64,000 nucleotides of DNA from Polyangiaceae bacterium (GCA_019637295.1 JAHBVX010000003.1:124001-188000); one strand, 5' to 3'. Shown: positions 26,646 through 36,520, counted from the stretch's first letter. Program-made: numbers and translations. Notes: generated from the sequence alone by a model not told the origin.

Positions 26646-27989
26646 GTGACCAACGAACGGCTGACGCGTCAAGAGCTGTCGTGGCTGCTCGCCCAGGAGG
26701 CGCGCGGCGCCGCCAAGGCCCTGCGCGACGGTGTCACTCAGCTCACCCAACCCCCACCGCCGGGCATCGTCGTAAAGTCGAGCGACGGCGAGGTCTCCAC
26801 CAGCCTCGACGCGCTGGACGAGGCCATCACTCGACTGGGCGAGCTGCAGCTCGGCGCGCAAGCGACGAAGGCTCGCCGCGGGCGAATCGACCTAGCGGCG
26901 TTGCTGTGCGAGGTCGCGCCCAACGCGAACATCTCGATGGAGCCGGGCGCGGGCACCGAGGTGTTCGGCGAAGAGGGCGAGCTGCGTCGCATGCTGCACT
27001 TGCTCATTGGCCAAACCAACTCGGCGCCCTCGCCCAGCAGTCAGGGTTCGAGCTCCAGCGTGGAGATCCGCCGTCAGGCCGAGTGGGTCAAGCTGAGCGT
27101 CGAGCTTGGTCCGGATGCGTCGCCCACCGCGGAGCTGGAGCGACGCTGGCTGGCGCGCATGGCCACCCGGCACGGCGGACGTTTGGAGTTGGAGGGCGGC
27201 GTGCAGACCATGTGGCTGCCAGCGGACGGCGCCGGAGACGAGGTCAACGAGCTTCGACGCGAGCTCGAGCAGGCGCAACAGCTCGGCGAGGTGTACGCGC
27301 GCGAGTTGGCCCAGGTCGTCTCCAGCGGCGCGATGCCTTCCTCTCCCCCTCCACCCGCGGAGGCGACGTCCAGCGCGGCTCCGCTCGGTACGCTGATCGC
27401 GGTCGCTGCCGTGCTCGAGCGGCACGTGCGGGGCTGGCTCGAGGGCGCCCGGCAGGAGCAGGCTCCGGCGGCGGAGCGTGGCGCCGCGCGCAGCGGCGTG
27501 ATGCACGAGTTCGCGCAGGAGCTGGAGCGCATCGCAGCGTGTCCGGTCACGGAGGAGCCCAGCGCCTGCGACGTCGCGACCGTCGTGGGCGACGCCATCG
27601 AGACGCTCGCGCCTCGAGCCGCCCGCCTCGGGGTGCGGCTCGAGACGGCGCTGCCCGGCTCCCTGCCCAGCACCGTCGCGCCGCGCACCCTCGCGCTGGC
27701 AGTCCTCGGCATGTTGCAGCAGGCCATCCTGGCGTCGCCGCGCGGCAGCACGGTTCGGATCACCCTCTCCGAGCAGCTGCCGCTGAAGCTGGTGGTGAGC
27801 GACGGTGGTCCTTCCGTCCCCGAGCCCCTGCGGGACGAACTGCTGCGTCGCGCGCTGGATCCGAGCTCCGTCGGTCGGCCGGATGGCCTTGGACTGCTCG
27901 CCGCGAACGCGGCGGCCGGGGCGGTGGGCGGCCACGTCCGCTTCGAGGACGACGGCGCCGAAATGGTGCTCGTTCTGCGGGTCCCCTGA
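26646..27989 (+). CDS. Atypical histidine-kinase-like protein with two ATPase-like modules
   Basis: The protein is 447 aa from the GTG at 26646; longer upstream extension is antisense to the lipoprotein gene. The C-terminal ~140 residues are a recognisable HATPase_c domain: ALAVLGMLQQAILASPRGS as the N-box (Asn replaced), VSDGGPSVPEPLRDEL as the G1 box and GRPDGLGLLAANAAAG as the G2 box. Residues ~85-190 look like a second, degenerate copy (ELRRMLHLLIGQ ... MATRHGGRLELEGG). A coiled coil joins the two. No convincing phospho-acceptor His with the usual HExxxP block is visible; GVMHEFAQELERI is the closest. It is probably the partner of the receiver protein 41 nt downstream. Confidence 0.72.
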   Translation: MTNERLTRQELSWLLAQEARGAAKALRDGVTQLTQPPPPGIVVKSSDGEVSTSLDALDEAITRLGELQLGAQATKARRGRIDLAALLCEVAPNANISMEPGAGTEVFGEEGELRRMLHLLIGQTNSAPSPSSQGSSSSVEIRRQAEWVKLSVELGPDASPTAELERRWLARMATRHGGRLELEGGVQTMWLPADGAGDEVNELRRELEQAQQLGEVYARELAQVVSSGAMPSSPPPPAEATSSAAPLGTLIAVAAVLERHVRGWLEGARQEQAPAAERGAARSGVMHEFAQELERIAACPVTEEPSACDVATVVGDAIETLAPRAARLGVRLETALPGSLPSTVAPRTLALAVLGMLQQAILASPRGSTVRITLSEQLPLKLVVSDGGPSVPEPLRDELLRRALDPSSVGRPDGLGLLAANAAAGAVGGHVRFEDDGAEMVLVLRVP

Positions 27990-28018
27990 CGGATTCGCCA
28001 CTTCCGGCGAGTCTCGGC

Positions 28019-28024
28019 TATGAT
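28019..28024 (+). promoter_or_regulatory. -10 hexamer TATGAT, near-leaderless response-regulator promoter
   Basis: TATGAT ends 6 nt before the GTG start at 28031. A transcript starting the usual 6-7 nt downstream would begin at or next to the start codon, giving leaderless mRNA. No Shine-Dalgarno sequence is present. No clear -35 was recognised. Confidence 0.4.
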
Positions 28025-28030
28025 GGCGGG

Positions 28031-28408
28031 GTGACTCGCATCCTGGTCGTGGAGGATCAAGACTCCATTCGCAAGCTGATCGAGGCGCTGGTGCAGGCTC
28101 GGGGATACGCGGTCACGGCCGTCTCCAACGGCGCCAAGGCCATCGACACCGCCGCGGTCTCCCCGCCGGACCTCGTGTTGCTCGACCTGATGCTGCCGGG
28201 ACAGTACGACGGCTTCGAGGTGTGCCGCCGGCTGCGCGCCGATCCCTCCACCCGCGACGTTCCCGTGGTGATCATCAGCGCCCTGGACGATTCCGAGTCT
28301 CGCGCCAAGGCAACCGCCGCTGGCGCGAACGCGTACTACACCAAGCCCTTCAGCCCGATCGCGCTGCTCAAGGAGATCGAGCGACTGAAGAAGCCCGACG
28401 GTGCGTGA
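28031..28408 (+). CDS. Single-domain response regulator (receiver)
   Basis: The protein is 125 aa from the GTG at 28031. It is a bare CheY-like receiver: acidic pocket in LVVEDQ, phospho-acceptor Asp in VLLDLMLPG, switch Ser in VIISALDD, and the conserved Lys in YYTKPFSP. There is no output domain, so it works through protein contacts, probably downstream of the kinase-like protein ending 41 nt earlier. The likely -10 at 28019-28024 gives it its own promoter as well as read-through from the kinase gene. Confidence 0.9.
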   Translation: MTRILVVEDQDSIRKLIEALVQARGYAVTAVSNGAKAIDTAAVSPPDLVLLDLMLPGQYDGFEVCRRLRADPSTRDVPVVIISALDDSESRAKATAAGANAYYTKPFSPIALLKEIERLKKPDGA

Positions 28409-28416
28409 GCGCGAGC

Positions 28417-28800
28417 TCAGAGCAGATTCAGAAAACCCTTCGCCCGCGAGCTGGCAGCTTCGATCAGTCCCTTGGCCTCGGTGGCCGGGATACGCAGGCG
28501 CTCGCACAGGTGCTCGAGCAACTCCTTCTCTTTGTCGTGTTGCTCGCCATCGATGTAGGTCAAGAGCACCGCGTGCTGGAGCAGCACGCGACGATCGTCG
28601 AAGCTCATGTCGGTGACCGGGACGTCGTCGAGGGAGCGCGGATCCTTGGCATAATGACGCAGCTCCGCCGCCTCGCTCGGTGACGCCTCGAACGCGTCCA
28701 GGAGCGCCTCGATCACCTCGAGCTCCTCGTCGGCCACGCGGCCGTCCGCCCACGCCACGCTCACCAGCCCTTTGAGGATCGCCATGTTCTGCTCGTGCAT
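28417..28800 (-). CDS. TerB-like acidic protein
   Basis: The protein is 127 aa from the ATG at 28800. It opens with ILKGLVSVAWADGRVADEELEVIEALLDAF and later has LTYIDGEQHDKEKELLEHL. This paired WADG...E and DGE...E pattern is the metal-binding TerB/DjlA-N fold, an all-helical domain first seen in tellurite-resistance operons (family knowledge). Here it is stand-alone without other ter genes, so tellurite resistance should not be assumed; a role in stress sensing or membrane signalling is possible. It converges with the receiver gene, 8 nt between stops. The upstream repeat-rich gene on the same strand ends 32 nt away. Confidence 0.8.
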   Translation of the reverse strand: MHEQNMAILKGLVSVAWADGRVADEELEVIEALLDAFEASPSEAAELRHYAKDPRSLDDVPVTDMSFDDRRVLLQHAVLLTYIDGEQHDKEKELLEHLCERLRIPATEAKGLIEAASSRAKGFLNLL

Positions 28801-28832
28801 GGGCGCTACCGCGCCACAACACGGCGCGTGCG

Positions 28833-30818
28833 TCAACGTGCGATCAACGTTACGCGCACTCGGCCGGGCTTGCCCTCGGGGGGGGTCAGCCGCGACGCGG
28901 TCACGGGAATGGCCAGCCACTGACGCGCGCCGGGCTTCTGGACCGTAACCTCCACTCCCTCGCCGCAGGGAAGCGCTTCGAATCGCGCGCGAGTGCCGAC
29001 GATGGCCGTCGGCTGGACGTTGACGCGCTCCGGCCCGGCGCGCAGGGCCACATCGGCTCCGGGAGGCAGGTCCTTGACGATGATCTCGGCCTCGCAGCTC
29101 GACGGCCGTGCGGACCGTTGAATCGACTCGGACGCCGCTGCTCGCAGGCCGCTCGCGCCGGAGCCGAGCGCGGGGACGGAACCTGGCAGCGCCGTCGAGC
29201 CCGCGACGCCGAGCGCGACGACGAGTCCAAGGGCGGTCACCAGGACTCCGGGACGCTGCGGCGCGCCCCGCGCCTCCGGCCTGGAGTTCGGGTCGTCGAC
29301 GGCGACGGCGGGGGGCGTCAGCTCGCTCACCGGTGGCGGCAGGGCAGTCGCCTCCACGCCCGCGATGGCCTTGAGATCGCGACACAGCTCCGCGGGCGGG
29401 GCGATCTCACCCACGGCGAACGACTCCAGCAAGCTGTCCACGGAGCTTTGTCGTGGCGCGTAGCGAGGGGGCGCATAGCGACGCGCGCTGCGCTCGGGCA
29501 GACTCCTGACGCGAGAGGCCTCCTCGAGCTGAGCGCGCTCGAGCAGCGTGCTGTCGTCGATGGCCTCCACGGGGGGCAGCACCGCCGCAGGCTCGGCTCG
29601 CACCGCGAGCGCGGGTTCAGGTGTAGGGGCCGCTGGCGGCGCCACCTCGACCACGACTGGGGCCTCGGGCGCAGCCTCGGCGGCCACCTCGACGACCGCA
29701 GCCTCGGGCGCAGCCTCGGCGGCCACCTCGACGACCGGGGCCTCGGGCGCAGCCTCGGCGGCCACCTCGACGACCGGAGCCTCGGGCGCAGCCTCGGCGG
29801 CCGCCTCCACCACGACCGGAGCCTCGGCCACCTCGACCGCGGGCAAGGGCGCGGTCACCTCGGTGCTCCGCGCGCGGGCGACCGCCGGTGGCGGCTCCTC
29901 CACATCGAGCTCGAGCCAGGCCGCCGCGGGGATCGGCTCCGTGTGTTCCATCGGCTCAACGCGCTGTCCGAGGTCGAGCGTGCCGAGCACCGGGGTCAGC
30001 TCGCTCGACCTCTCCGCCGGTGCCTGTATCGGAGCTCGACCGCGCAGCGCTACGACGCTCTCGGGCGCGGTGCCGATCTCCGCCACCCGATCCGGGAGCG
30101 AGCGCGTCGGCTCCTCCTCCATCACGTCGTCCACGATCAGGTCGGGTACATCCAGCAGCCACTCGGAGGCGGACGGCGCGGAGGGGGAGAACTCGACGAC
30201 GATGTCGTCGACGCATTCGACGGAACTCTCGTGCTGCGCGAGAGCCTGGGGCGCGTCGCTCCACTCGATCGACGCGACCGCGTCGTCATCCCATACGGCC
30301 GGCTCGGGCTCGGGGGGGACGGCCGCCCGGGTGAGCGCCGCCGCGACCTCGACGTGGACCTCGCTGGCGTGCGCTGCGGGCTCGGACTCGAGCACGAGCA
30401 GGCCTCGCTCCTTGGCACGCTCGGTGTCGCGATGTAGCCGCGCGAGCGCGCGCCGCCCGGCGCCCCGATTGACGGGGATGAGCGCGCTCTCCACCTCCCG
30501 CACGAAGGCCTCGACATCACCGGTGGCTGCCCGGCGGCTCGCCCGCAGCAGCGGGTTGGTCACACCGCTCGCCTCGAGCAGCAACGCCGCGAGCAGGCGC
30601 CGCAGGCCGCGCTCGGCTCCGATTTCGTCCGTGGGGTGGCCGCCGTGAACCCGCACCGAGCCATCCCCCTCGAGCAGCACCTGTTCGCTGGACACGTCTC
30701 GCGGCGAGCCGAGGACGTGGTCCGCCGCCCCGAGCACCAGGTAGCCGGCCACCTCGGCGGCCAAGCAGGCGGCTCGCCCGCGGGCCGCCGACATCACTTC
30801 CAGCAGCGTCACGCTCAT
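28833..30818 (-). CDS. Acidic, repeat-rich membrane protein of unknown function
   Basis: The protein is 661 aa from the ATG at 30818, overlapping the hisF stop as ATGA. The N-terminal ~160 residues are a folded helical/beta region ([49 protein letters not shown]) seen in some myxobacterial kinases and signalling proteins. Next is a long acidic, Pro/Ala/Val-rich disordered part containing four to five copies of a 13-residue [13 protein letters not shown] unit. A single transmembrane segment near residue 525 ([17 protein letters not shown]) is followed by a ~100-residue PEGA-like beta domain ([17 protein letters not shown]). It probably spans the inner membrane with a PEGA-like periplasmic tail. 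Function unknown. Confidence 0.75.
   Translation of the reverse strand: MSVTLLEVMSAARGRAACLAAEVAGYLVLGAADHVLGSPRDVSSEQVLLEGDGSVRVHGGHPTDEIGAERGLRRLLAALLLEASGVTNPLLRASRRAATGDVEAFVREVESALIPVNRGAGRRALARLHRDTERAKERGLLVLESEPAAHASEVHVEVAAALTRAAVPPEPEPAVWDDDAVASIEWSDAPQALAQHESSVECVDDIVVEFSPSAPSASEWLLDVPDLIVDDVMEEEPTRSLPDRVAEIGTAPESVVALRGRAPIQAPAERSSELTPVLGTLDLGQRVEPMEHTEPIPAAAWLELDVEEPPPAVARARSTEVTAPLPAVEVAEAPVVVEAAAEAAPEAPVVEVAAEAAPEAPVVEVAAEAAPEAAVVEVAAEAAPEAPVVVEVAPPAAPTPEPALAVRAEPAAVLPPVEAIDDSTLLERAQLEEASRVRSLPERSARRYAPPRYAPRQSSVDSLLESFAVGEIAPPAELCRDLKAIAGVEATALPPPVSELTPPAVAVDDPNSRPEARGAPQRPGVLVTALGLVVALGVAGSTALPGSVPALGSGASGLRAAASESIQRSARPSSCEAEIIVKDLPPGADVALRAGPERVNVQPTAIVGTRARFEALPCGEGVEVTVQKPGARQWLAIPVTASRLTPPEGKPGRVRVTLIAR
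29662..29820. repeat. Tandem 39-bp in-frame repeat
   Basis: Four adjacent copies: 29662-29700, 29701-29739, 29740-29778, and a 42-nt copy at 29779-29820 with one extra codon. Copies differ by only a few bases. On the minus strand each encodes the [13 protein letters not shown]-type unit of the disordered linker. The near-identity at DNA level suggests recent expansion and likely length variation between strains. Confidence 0.9.
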
Positions 30819-31579
30819 GCTTCACCTCCACGGACCCACACACCGCGCGACGCGAGGTAGCGCTTGACCTCCGAGATCGAGAACACCCCGTCGTGAAAGA
30901 TGGACGCCGCGAGCGCCGCGTCGGCGCCGGCGGTGGCGAGCCCTTCGTACAAGTGCTCCAGCGTTCCGACGCCACCGGACGCGACCACGGGCACCGCGAC
31001 GGCGTCGACCACCGCGCGAAGCAGCTCCAGCTCGTATCCGCTCCTGGTCCCATCGCGGTCCATGCTGGTCAGCAGGATCTCGCCCGCGCCGAGCTCTGCC
31101 GCTCGCTTCGCCCAAGTGACGGCGCCGAGCCCCGTGGCGCGCCTACCGCCGTGAGTGAACACCTCGTACCCGTCACCGACGCGCTTGGCGTCGACCGCGA
31201 CCACCAGCGCTTGGGAACCCCACGCCCTGGCAATTTCCGCGATCAACTCCGGGTGCTCGATGGCGGCGGTGTTGACGCTGACCTTGTCGGCGCCAGCGTC
31301 GAGCAACTCGGCCACGTCTCGCGCGCTGCGAACCCCGCCGCCCACGGTCAGCGGCGTGAACAGCACCTCCGCGGTGCGCTCCACCGCGTCGAGCAGCGCG
31401 CCCCGCTTCTCGTGCGACGCGGTGATGTCGAGAAAGGTGATTTCGTCAGCGCCCTCGGCGTCGTAGCGCTGAGCTTGCTCCACCGGATCCCCGGCATCTC
31501 GCAGGCCAACGAAGCCCACGCCTTTGACGACCCTCCCGTCGCGGACGTCGAGGCAGGGGATGATGCGCTTGGCCAGCAT
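30815..31579 (-). CDS. hisF: Imidazole glycerol phosphate synthase cyclase subunit
   Basis: The protein is 254 aa from the ATG at 31579; longer upstream text is antisense to the next gene and was rejected. It is a complete (beta/alpha)8 barrel starting [21 protein letters not shown]. Catalytic Asp11 is in CLDV and the second Asp in [21 protein letters not shown] and [11 protein letters not shown] are the phosphate-binding loops. With HisH it makes IGP and AICAR in histidine biosynthesis. HisH and the other his genes are not adjacent. It is translationally coupled to the repeat-rich protein downstream, and 99 bp of intergenic DNA separates it from the divergent zinc-ribbon gene. Confidence 0.97.
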   Translation of the reverse strand: MLAKRIIPCLDVRDGRVVKGVGFVGLRDAGDPVEQAQRYDAEGADEITFLDITASHEKRGALLDAVERTAEVLFTPLTVGGGVRSARDVAELLDAGADKVSVNTAAIEHPELIAEIARAWGSQALVVAVDAKRVGDGYEVFTHGGRRATGLGAVTWAKRAAELGAGEILLTSMDRDGTRSGYELELLRAVVDAVAVPVVASGGVGTLEHLYEGLATAGADAALAASIFHDGVFSISEVKRYLASRGVWVRGGEA

Positions 31580-31663
31580 GGCTAACCCCCGGCCCATACC
31601 GAACCTTTCGGCACTGGGCCAAAGTCCCTGCAACGGCGGTCCCCTGGCGCGGCTGAAAACCAG

Positions 31664-31669
31664 TATCAT
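31664..31669 (+). promoter_or_regulatory. -10 hexamer TATCAT, short-leader promoter
   Basis: TATCAT ends 9 nt before the ATG at 31679, so a transcript would have a leader of about 2-4 nt. It lies in the divergent region between hisF and the zinc-ribbon/kinase operon. No clear -35 was recognised. Confidence 0.35.
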
Positions 31670-31678
31670 TCTCTGGCC

Positions 31679-33226
31679 ATGCGGAGCTGCCCACGCTGCG
31701 GACGACCTGCCGAAGGCGAGTGCCTTGCGTGCGCGGGGGGCAAGACCCTGGTCCTTGGCTCGCCTCCGGCCCCCCCCGAGCCCAGCCACAGCGGCCCGGC
31801 CCCCCGCGCTGTGCCGGCCCCTCCCCCGCAGCAGCTCGAACCCGAGACTGTCTTGCGTGCCCCGGCCCCGAGCCGGAAGCCACACCCCCCGGCCCCGCCG
31901 GGCGGCCCGCGCAGCCGCCACCACCGCGGCGTGGCCCTCGACCGGCGGCTGCCCGTGCGCGCCAGGATGTCCACCACCCTGCGCCAGTTGCTGGCCGGCT
32001 CGGGCCTGCGACTCGAGCCGCCGGCGGTCGAGGGCGAGTCGCGCAAGTCCCGAGAGCGTTGGCCTTGGATCGTGGCCATCGCGACCACGGCGCTGGTGCT
32101 CGGCGGCGGGATCGCGGTGCTGGCCTCCGTGAGCCGCGTGCGCGTGGAGGCCGAGGTCACCCTCGATCCCAAGGGCGCACAACGGCTCAGCGTGCGCTGC
32201 ACGCGCTGCAGCGACGGGCTGCAGGTGACGGTTGGCGATCACTCCGCTCAGCTCGCGTCGGGTAGGGCGACGCTCACGCTATCTCCCGAGCTGCCGGCCG
32301 GGCAGCGCGCGCTCGACCTGACCCTCGGCGGCTCATCACAGCAGCTGCTTGCTCGGGTGTGCGCGCGCATCGTGCCAGATCTCGCGCCGCTGAAGCGACA
32401 ACCGCCGGTGCTGGGCATCCTGGTCGAGGCGCTGCCCGACAGCGCCGTCGTCATCGATGGACGCAGCGTGTCGCTCGATGCTTCCGGCCGCGGGAGCCTC
32501 GAGCTCGCCCTGGCCAGCGCCCTGAAGGGGTCGGCCAGCGCCCGGACCGAGCTGGTGCAGAGCATCCCCTTTCGGATCAGCGGGGGCTCCTGCCCCGAGC
32601 AGCGCGGCGCGGTGTCGCTGCGACTCGGTGTGGTCCGCCTCGATGTACGAGCGCCCGGGGAGCGCATCGTGGTCGACGGCGACAGCTTCTTGCTGGCGGG
32701 CACCACCGAGCCCGGCGCCCTGGTGACGGTGGAGGGCCGAGGGCTGACGGTCGACCCCGCCGGCCGCTTCCTGCAGCGCATGACCATCTCGGCTCCGGGC
32801 CGTCGCACCATAACGGTGCGCGCCGACCTCTCGGGGCTCGCGCCGCGCCTGGTCGAGCGCCAGATCGAGCGCGTGGCGGACGCTTGGGCTCACGCCAACC
32901 AGAGCGCGACCGGGGCCGTCCGTTCGTGGAGCGAGCTGTCGTCTCCCGCTGCGGAGCGCGCGGCGGCGGCCGTCTCGGGCACGGTCGCGCGGACGGACAC
33001 CCGCGACGCGGTCGTCTCCGTACTGTGGCTCGACGTGGACGATTGCACGGCGCCGCCCTGCGTCGCGCGGGTCGTCTATCCCGGCCGCTACGACGCCAGA
33101 CCCGGGCAGCGCGTGCTGGCGCTCGGAGCGCTCGGGCTACCGAGCAGCGACGCCGCAGGCCACCCGGTGGCCGAGCTGGTCGCTGAGCAGATCGCGCTGC
33201 GGCCCGTCGAGGGAGGTGCACGATGA
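31679..33226 (+). CDS. Zinc-ribbon membrane protein, kinase-operon partner
   Basis: The protein is 515 aa from the ATG at 31679. It opens with a zinc ribbon, Cys4-Cys7 (CPRC) and Cys15-Cys18 (CLAC). A long Pro-rich segment follows. One transmembrane segment lies near residues 130-150 ([22 protein letters not shown]). The ~360 C-terminal residues are beta-rich and PEGA-like ([35 protein letters not shown]), probably extracytoplasmic. The downstream kinase begins with its own zinc ribbon and overlaps this stop as ATGA. The two are therefore co-translated, and the shared N-terminal module suggests they meet in the cytoplasm (inference). Confidence 0.75.
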   Translation: MRSCPRCGRPAEGECLACAGGKTLVLGSPPAPPEPSHSGPAPRAVPAPPPQQLEPETVLRAPAPSRKPHPPAPPGGPRSRHHRGVALDRRLPVRARMSTTLRQLLAGSGLRLEPPAVEGESRKSRERWPWIVAIATTALVLGGGIAVLASVSRVRVEAEVTLDPKGAQRLSVRCTRCSDGLQVTVGDHSAQLASGRATLTLSPELPAGQRALDLTLGGSSQQLLARVCARIVPDLAPLKRQPPVLGILVEALPDSAVVIDGRSVSLDASGRGSLELALASALKGSASARTELVQSIPFRISGGSCPEQRGAVSLRLGVVRLDVRAPGERIVVDGDSFLLAGTTEPGALVTVEGRGLTVDPAGRFLQRMTISAPGRRTITVRADLSGLAPRLVERQIERVADAWAHANQSATGAVRSWSELSSPAAERAAAAVSGTVARTDTRDAVVSVLWLDVDDCTAPPCVARVVYPGRYDARPGQRVLALGALGLPSSDAAGHPVAELVAEQIALRPVEGGAR

Positions 33227-35316
33227 CCGAACCCCGAACCTGTCCGTCCTGCAGCGCGGAGACCACCAGCCGGTCCAAGTACTGCGCGGAGTGTGGCGTG
33301 CGCCTGTCGTCGCGGGCGCTGCTCGACACCGGTCCACCCGTGTCGCAGCGACGGCCGCACGTCTTGAACACCGCCGCAGGACGCGCGCAGGAGGACAGCG
33401 CGGACGCTCCCCTCGCGGACCCGCTGATCGGCGTGACCATCGCTGGCCGGTACCGCATCATCGAGCCCCTGGGCCGCGGCGGAATGGGGGTCGTATACCG
33501 AGTCGAGCATGCGCGCATCGGCAAGCTGATGGCGCTCAAGCTGCTGACCGGTGAGCTCTCGCGCGATCCGGAGGTCGTGGCTCGCTTCAAGCGCGAAGCG
33601 CTGATGGTCAGCAAGCTGAGTCATCCGAACACGGTGCAGGTGTTCGACTTCGGCACCGCCGAAGGCATGACCTACCTGGCCATGGAGTACCTGCGCGGAG
33701 AAGATCTCGGGCGCGTGATTCGACGGGAAGGTCCGCTCGGCGCCGAGCGCATGGCGCGGCTGGTGGTGCAGGTCTGCAGCTCGCTCTCGGAAGCTCACCG
33801 GCTCGACATCATCCATCGGGATCTGAAGCCGGAGAACGTGTTCGTGCTGCAGGGTCCGTCCGGGAGCGAACTGATCAAGGTGCTGGATTTCGGACTGGCG
33901 AAGCTGCGCGAGTCCACGGAGCTCGGCGAGGTGACCAGCCGCGGCGCGATCGTCGGCACGCCGTTCTACATGTCGCCCGAGCAGATCCGCGGTGAGAGCG
34001 CCGATCAGCGCAGCGACGTGTACGCGCTCGGCGCGCTCATGCACATGTGCCTCACCGCCGAGCCGCCGTTCGACGCGCCCCGTCCGATGGGCGTACTGAC
34101 CAAGCACTTGGTCGAGGCGGCGCGGGATCCGAGCGAACGGTACCCGGAGCTGAACATCCCCCCGGGGCTGTCAGCGATCGTGCTCAAGGCGCTGCAGAAG
34201 GAGCCCGAGCGCCGGTTCGCCAGCGTGGACGACTTGCAGCGCGCCTTGATCGCAGAGCTGCGGGACGAGGGCCAGCCGAGCGCGGAGCTCTTGCTCGACA
34301 GCGGGCAGATGCAGGCCCTCGCGCAGCGCGACAGCATCGCGGCCACCCGCGACGAGGTCGAGCGCTACGAGCGCAAGCTGCGCCGGCGCGGCGCGCTCAC
34401 CTGGATCGGGCTTGGCGCCGCGCTGCTGGCGCTGCTCGTCGGCGGCTACCAGGTCATCTCGCTCGCCCAGCGCCCCCCAGCGTTCGCGGGCGAAGAGCGC
34501 GAGCCGAACAACGCCGCGAGCGAAGCCAACCCCGTACCCTTCGGCAGCACCGTGCGTGGACAGCTCGGTCGCCGACTGGCACCGGACCGAAGCGATCGCG
34601 ACTTCTTCAGGGTGGACGTGCCCGAAGACGTGACGAACGTCAGGCTGTCCCTCAGCGCACTGCCCAACCTCGCGCTGTGCGTCTGGGTCTATCGCATGGG
34701 CATCGACTCACCCCTCGGCACCTATTGCCCCGGGGGCGCGGGGCGCCCCCTCGAGGTCCCCGTGCTCGAGCTGTCGCCCGGCCCCCACTACCTCGCGGTG
34801 ATGCAGGACCGGGACGGCTACGCCGAGACCCCGCCCCCGGTGCTCGAGAACGTGTCGGATCAGTACGTGCTTGCCCTCGAGCGCGTCGAACCGAGCGCGA
34901 GCCACGAGTCCGAGCCCAACGACACGGAGAAGGACGCCAACGTGATCGACGGGAGCATTCGCGGCCGGCTCGCCTGGATGCGTGACGTGGACGTGGTCTG
35001 CGCCAAGCCGGGCGGTGCGGTACGCTTCGTCATCAGCGACGCGCCCTCGAGACCTGTGCAGGCGGTGCTCCAGGTCACGCCCCGGGGTGGCGAGGGGGAC
35101 GGGATACCGGTGCGGATCCACGCTGGGCGGGCGCTGGACGCGACGGGGTCGAGCGACGTTCCAAGCCCGTGGACGAGCCCTGTGGTGCAGGCCAGCGACA
35201 CGGAGCGCGCGTGCTTGACCCTGACGCTGGTGCCCAACCCCCTCGCGCCGTTACCCTTGCCCAAGATCGCACCCGCGAGCCCGGAGGAGTACCTGATTCG
35301 TGTCGAACCCGACTGA
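33223..35316 (+). CDS. Transmembrane Ser/Thr protein kinase with zinc ribbon and PPC-like sensor
   Basis: The protein is 697 aa. Residues 7-24 form a zinc ribbon (CPSC...CAEC). The kinase domain spans ~75-355: glycine loop GRGGMGVVY, Lys in LMALKLL, catalytic loop HRDLKPENV, DFGLAK and an SPE box. All catalytic residues are present. One transmembrane segment lies near ~395-415 (WIGLGAALLALLVGGYQVI). Outside are two PPC-like beta domains, each opening with an acidic-Pro-Asn signature (EREPNNAASEANP, SEPNDTEKDAN). It belongs to the bacterial PknB-type receptor kinases common in myxobacteria. The next gene, a beta-propeller protein, starts within its last codons, so sensing and response may be linked. 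Confidence 0.9.
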   Translation: MTEPRTCPSCSAETTSRSKYCAECGVRLSSRALLDTGPPVSQRRPHVLNTAAGRAQEDSADAPLADPLIGVTIAGRYRIIEPLGRGGMGVVYRVEHARIGKLMALKLLTGELSRDPEVVARFKREALMVSKLSHPNTVQVFDFGTAEGMTYLAMEYLRGEDLGRVIRREGPLGAERMARLVVQVCSSLSEAHRLDIIHRDLKPENVFVLQGPSGSELIKVLDFGLAKLRESTELGEVTSRGAIVGTPFYMSPEQIRGESADQRSDVYALGALMHMCLTAEPPFDAPRPMGVLTKHLVEAARDPSERYPELNIPPGLSAIVLKALQKEPERRFASVDDLQRALIAELRDEGQPSAELLLDSGQMQALAQRDSIAATRDEVERYERKLRRRGALTWIGLGAALLALLVGGYQVISLAQRPPAFAGEEREPNNAASEANPVPFGSTVRGQLGRRLAPDRSDRDFFRVDVPEDVTNVRLSLSALPNLALCVWVYRMGIDSPLGTYCPGGAGRPLEVPVLELSPGPHYLAVMQDRDGYAETPPPVLENVSDQYVLALERVEPSASHESEPNDTEKDANVIDGSIRGRLAWMRDVDVVCAKPGGAVRFVISDAPSRPVQAVLQVTPRGGEGDGIPVRIHAGRALDATGSSDVPSPWTSPVVQASDTERACLTLTLVPNPLAPLPLPKIAPASPEEYLIRVEPD

Positions 35317-36511
35317 CCCATCTGCAGCCCGCGCCGGGCTGTTGCTCGCGTGCGCGGCAGGCGCCGTCGTCTGGGCGGCAGAGGCGCGCCCGGTCGACAC
35401 GGCGCTGCCCACTCGCGTGCAGGTCGGAGCCGCCGCCGGCCCCAGCCCCATGGCCCGCCTCGACGCCGCGCGCAGCGGATCGACCACCGTGCCCCTCCCC
35501 GAGCGACCTCGGCTCGACTGGCGGGCCCGCGTCGTGGGAGGGGCTCACCGCGGCGCGGTCGTGGACCGGCGTGGCAACGTGATCGTCTCGACGCGCGGAA
35601 GCTCGCTCGTTCAGCTCGATCCGCGCGGTCGACTGGCCTGGTCGGCGCGCGCGACCGAGGGCAGCCTCGTCACCGGTCCTGCGCTGACGGCCAGCGGCAC
35701 CCGAGTCGTCCAGACGTCCCAAGGCGCGCTGCTGGCGGTGAGCCCGACTGGGGACGAAACGAGAGAGGTCAGCCTCCGCGTTCGCCCGGGCGCCGCAGCG
35801 AGCGAGCTGCTGCCCACCGGGGACGGGGGCCTGGTCGCCAGCGCGGGCGCGGTCGCCACCTGGCTGCGGCACGACCTGTCCGAGCTCGGGCGCGCGACGT
35901 TGCCCGAGTCGATCGCTGGCACCGTCGCCCGCGCAGGTCACGTGCTGCTCGTGACCGAGCGGGGCGCCGTGTTCGAGTGGGCGCCCCCTGCACCACCGCG
36001 ACGTCTCGGGAGCTTCGGCGGCGCGACCCCTACCGGAGCGGTGTTGTCCAGCCCTCGCCACTTGTCGGCGGTGGTCGACGGCGCCTTGCTCGTCGATCTG
36101 AACTTGAGCACCGAGACTCGGCCCGTGCGCCTGAGCTCACTGCAGCGCCTCGACGGTCCGCCCACGGTCCTGCCCTCGGGTGAGGCCTTCGTCACCACAG
36201 ACGACGGCCTGCTGCTCGGCTTCGATCGCGCCGGTCGCGAGACAGCGCGAGTCTCCCTCGAGCCGCCGCGGGTCGACGCCCCGGCGTCGCCCGTCGCCGG
36301 CGCACCCAGCCCCGCGCCCATCGTGGACGCCAAGCGCCGCATCGCGTTCGTTCGTCCGGGGCTGGAGGTGGGGGTCGTGCTGCCCAGCGGGGTCGTTCAC
36401 TTCGCCGAAGGAGCGGCTTGCCACGACCCCGAGTCGCTGGTCGTGGCCGGCCGCCAGCGCCTCCTGCTCACCTGCAGCAGCGGGCAGGTCTTCGCCATCG
36501 CGTCGCGCTGA
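35300..36511 (+). CDS. Exported PQQ-like beta-propeller protein
   Basis: The protein is 403 aa from the GTG at 35300, overlapping the kinase stop by 17 nt; a GGAGGAG run at 35283-35289 supports this start. The N-terminus is hydrophobic with a likely signal peptide (LLLACAAGAVVWAAEARP). The body has repeated blades of the form GAVVDRRGNVIVSTRGSSLVQLDPRGRLAWSARA and GEAFVTTDDGLLLGFDRAG, as in BamB/PQQ beta-propellers. It is probably periplasmic and may interact with the PPC-like sensor domains of the preceding kinase (inference). A BamB outer-membrane-assembly role is unlikely in this context. Confidence 0.78.
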   Translation: MSNPTDPSAARAGLLLACAAGAVVWAAEARPVDTALPTRVQVGAAAGPSPMARLDAARSGSTTVPLPERPRLDWRARVVGGAHRGAVVDRRGNVIVSTRGSSLVQLDPRGRLAWSARATEGSLVTGPALTASGTRVVQTSQGALLAVSPTGDETREVSLRVRPGAAASELLPTGDGGLVASAGAVATWLRHDLSELGRATLPESIAGTVARAGHVLLVTERGAVFEWAPPAPPRRLGSFGGATPTGAVLSSPRHLSAVVDGALLVDLNLSTETRPVRLSSLQRLDGPPTVLPSGEAFVTTDDGLLLGFDRAGRETARVSLEPPRVDAPASPVAGAPSPAPIVDAKRRIAFVRPGLEVGVVLPSGVVHFAEGAACHDPESLVVAGRQRLLLTCSSGQVFAIASR

Positions 36512-36520
36512 AGTGACGCC

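Noticed and set aside
29662-29820. CRISPR-like array
   Set aside because: Units abut without spacers and code in frame for a protein linker.
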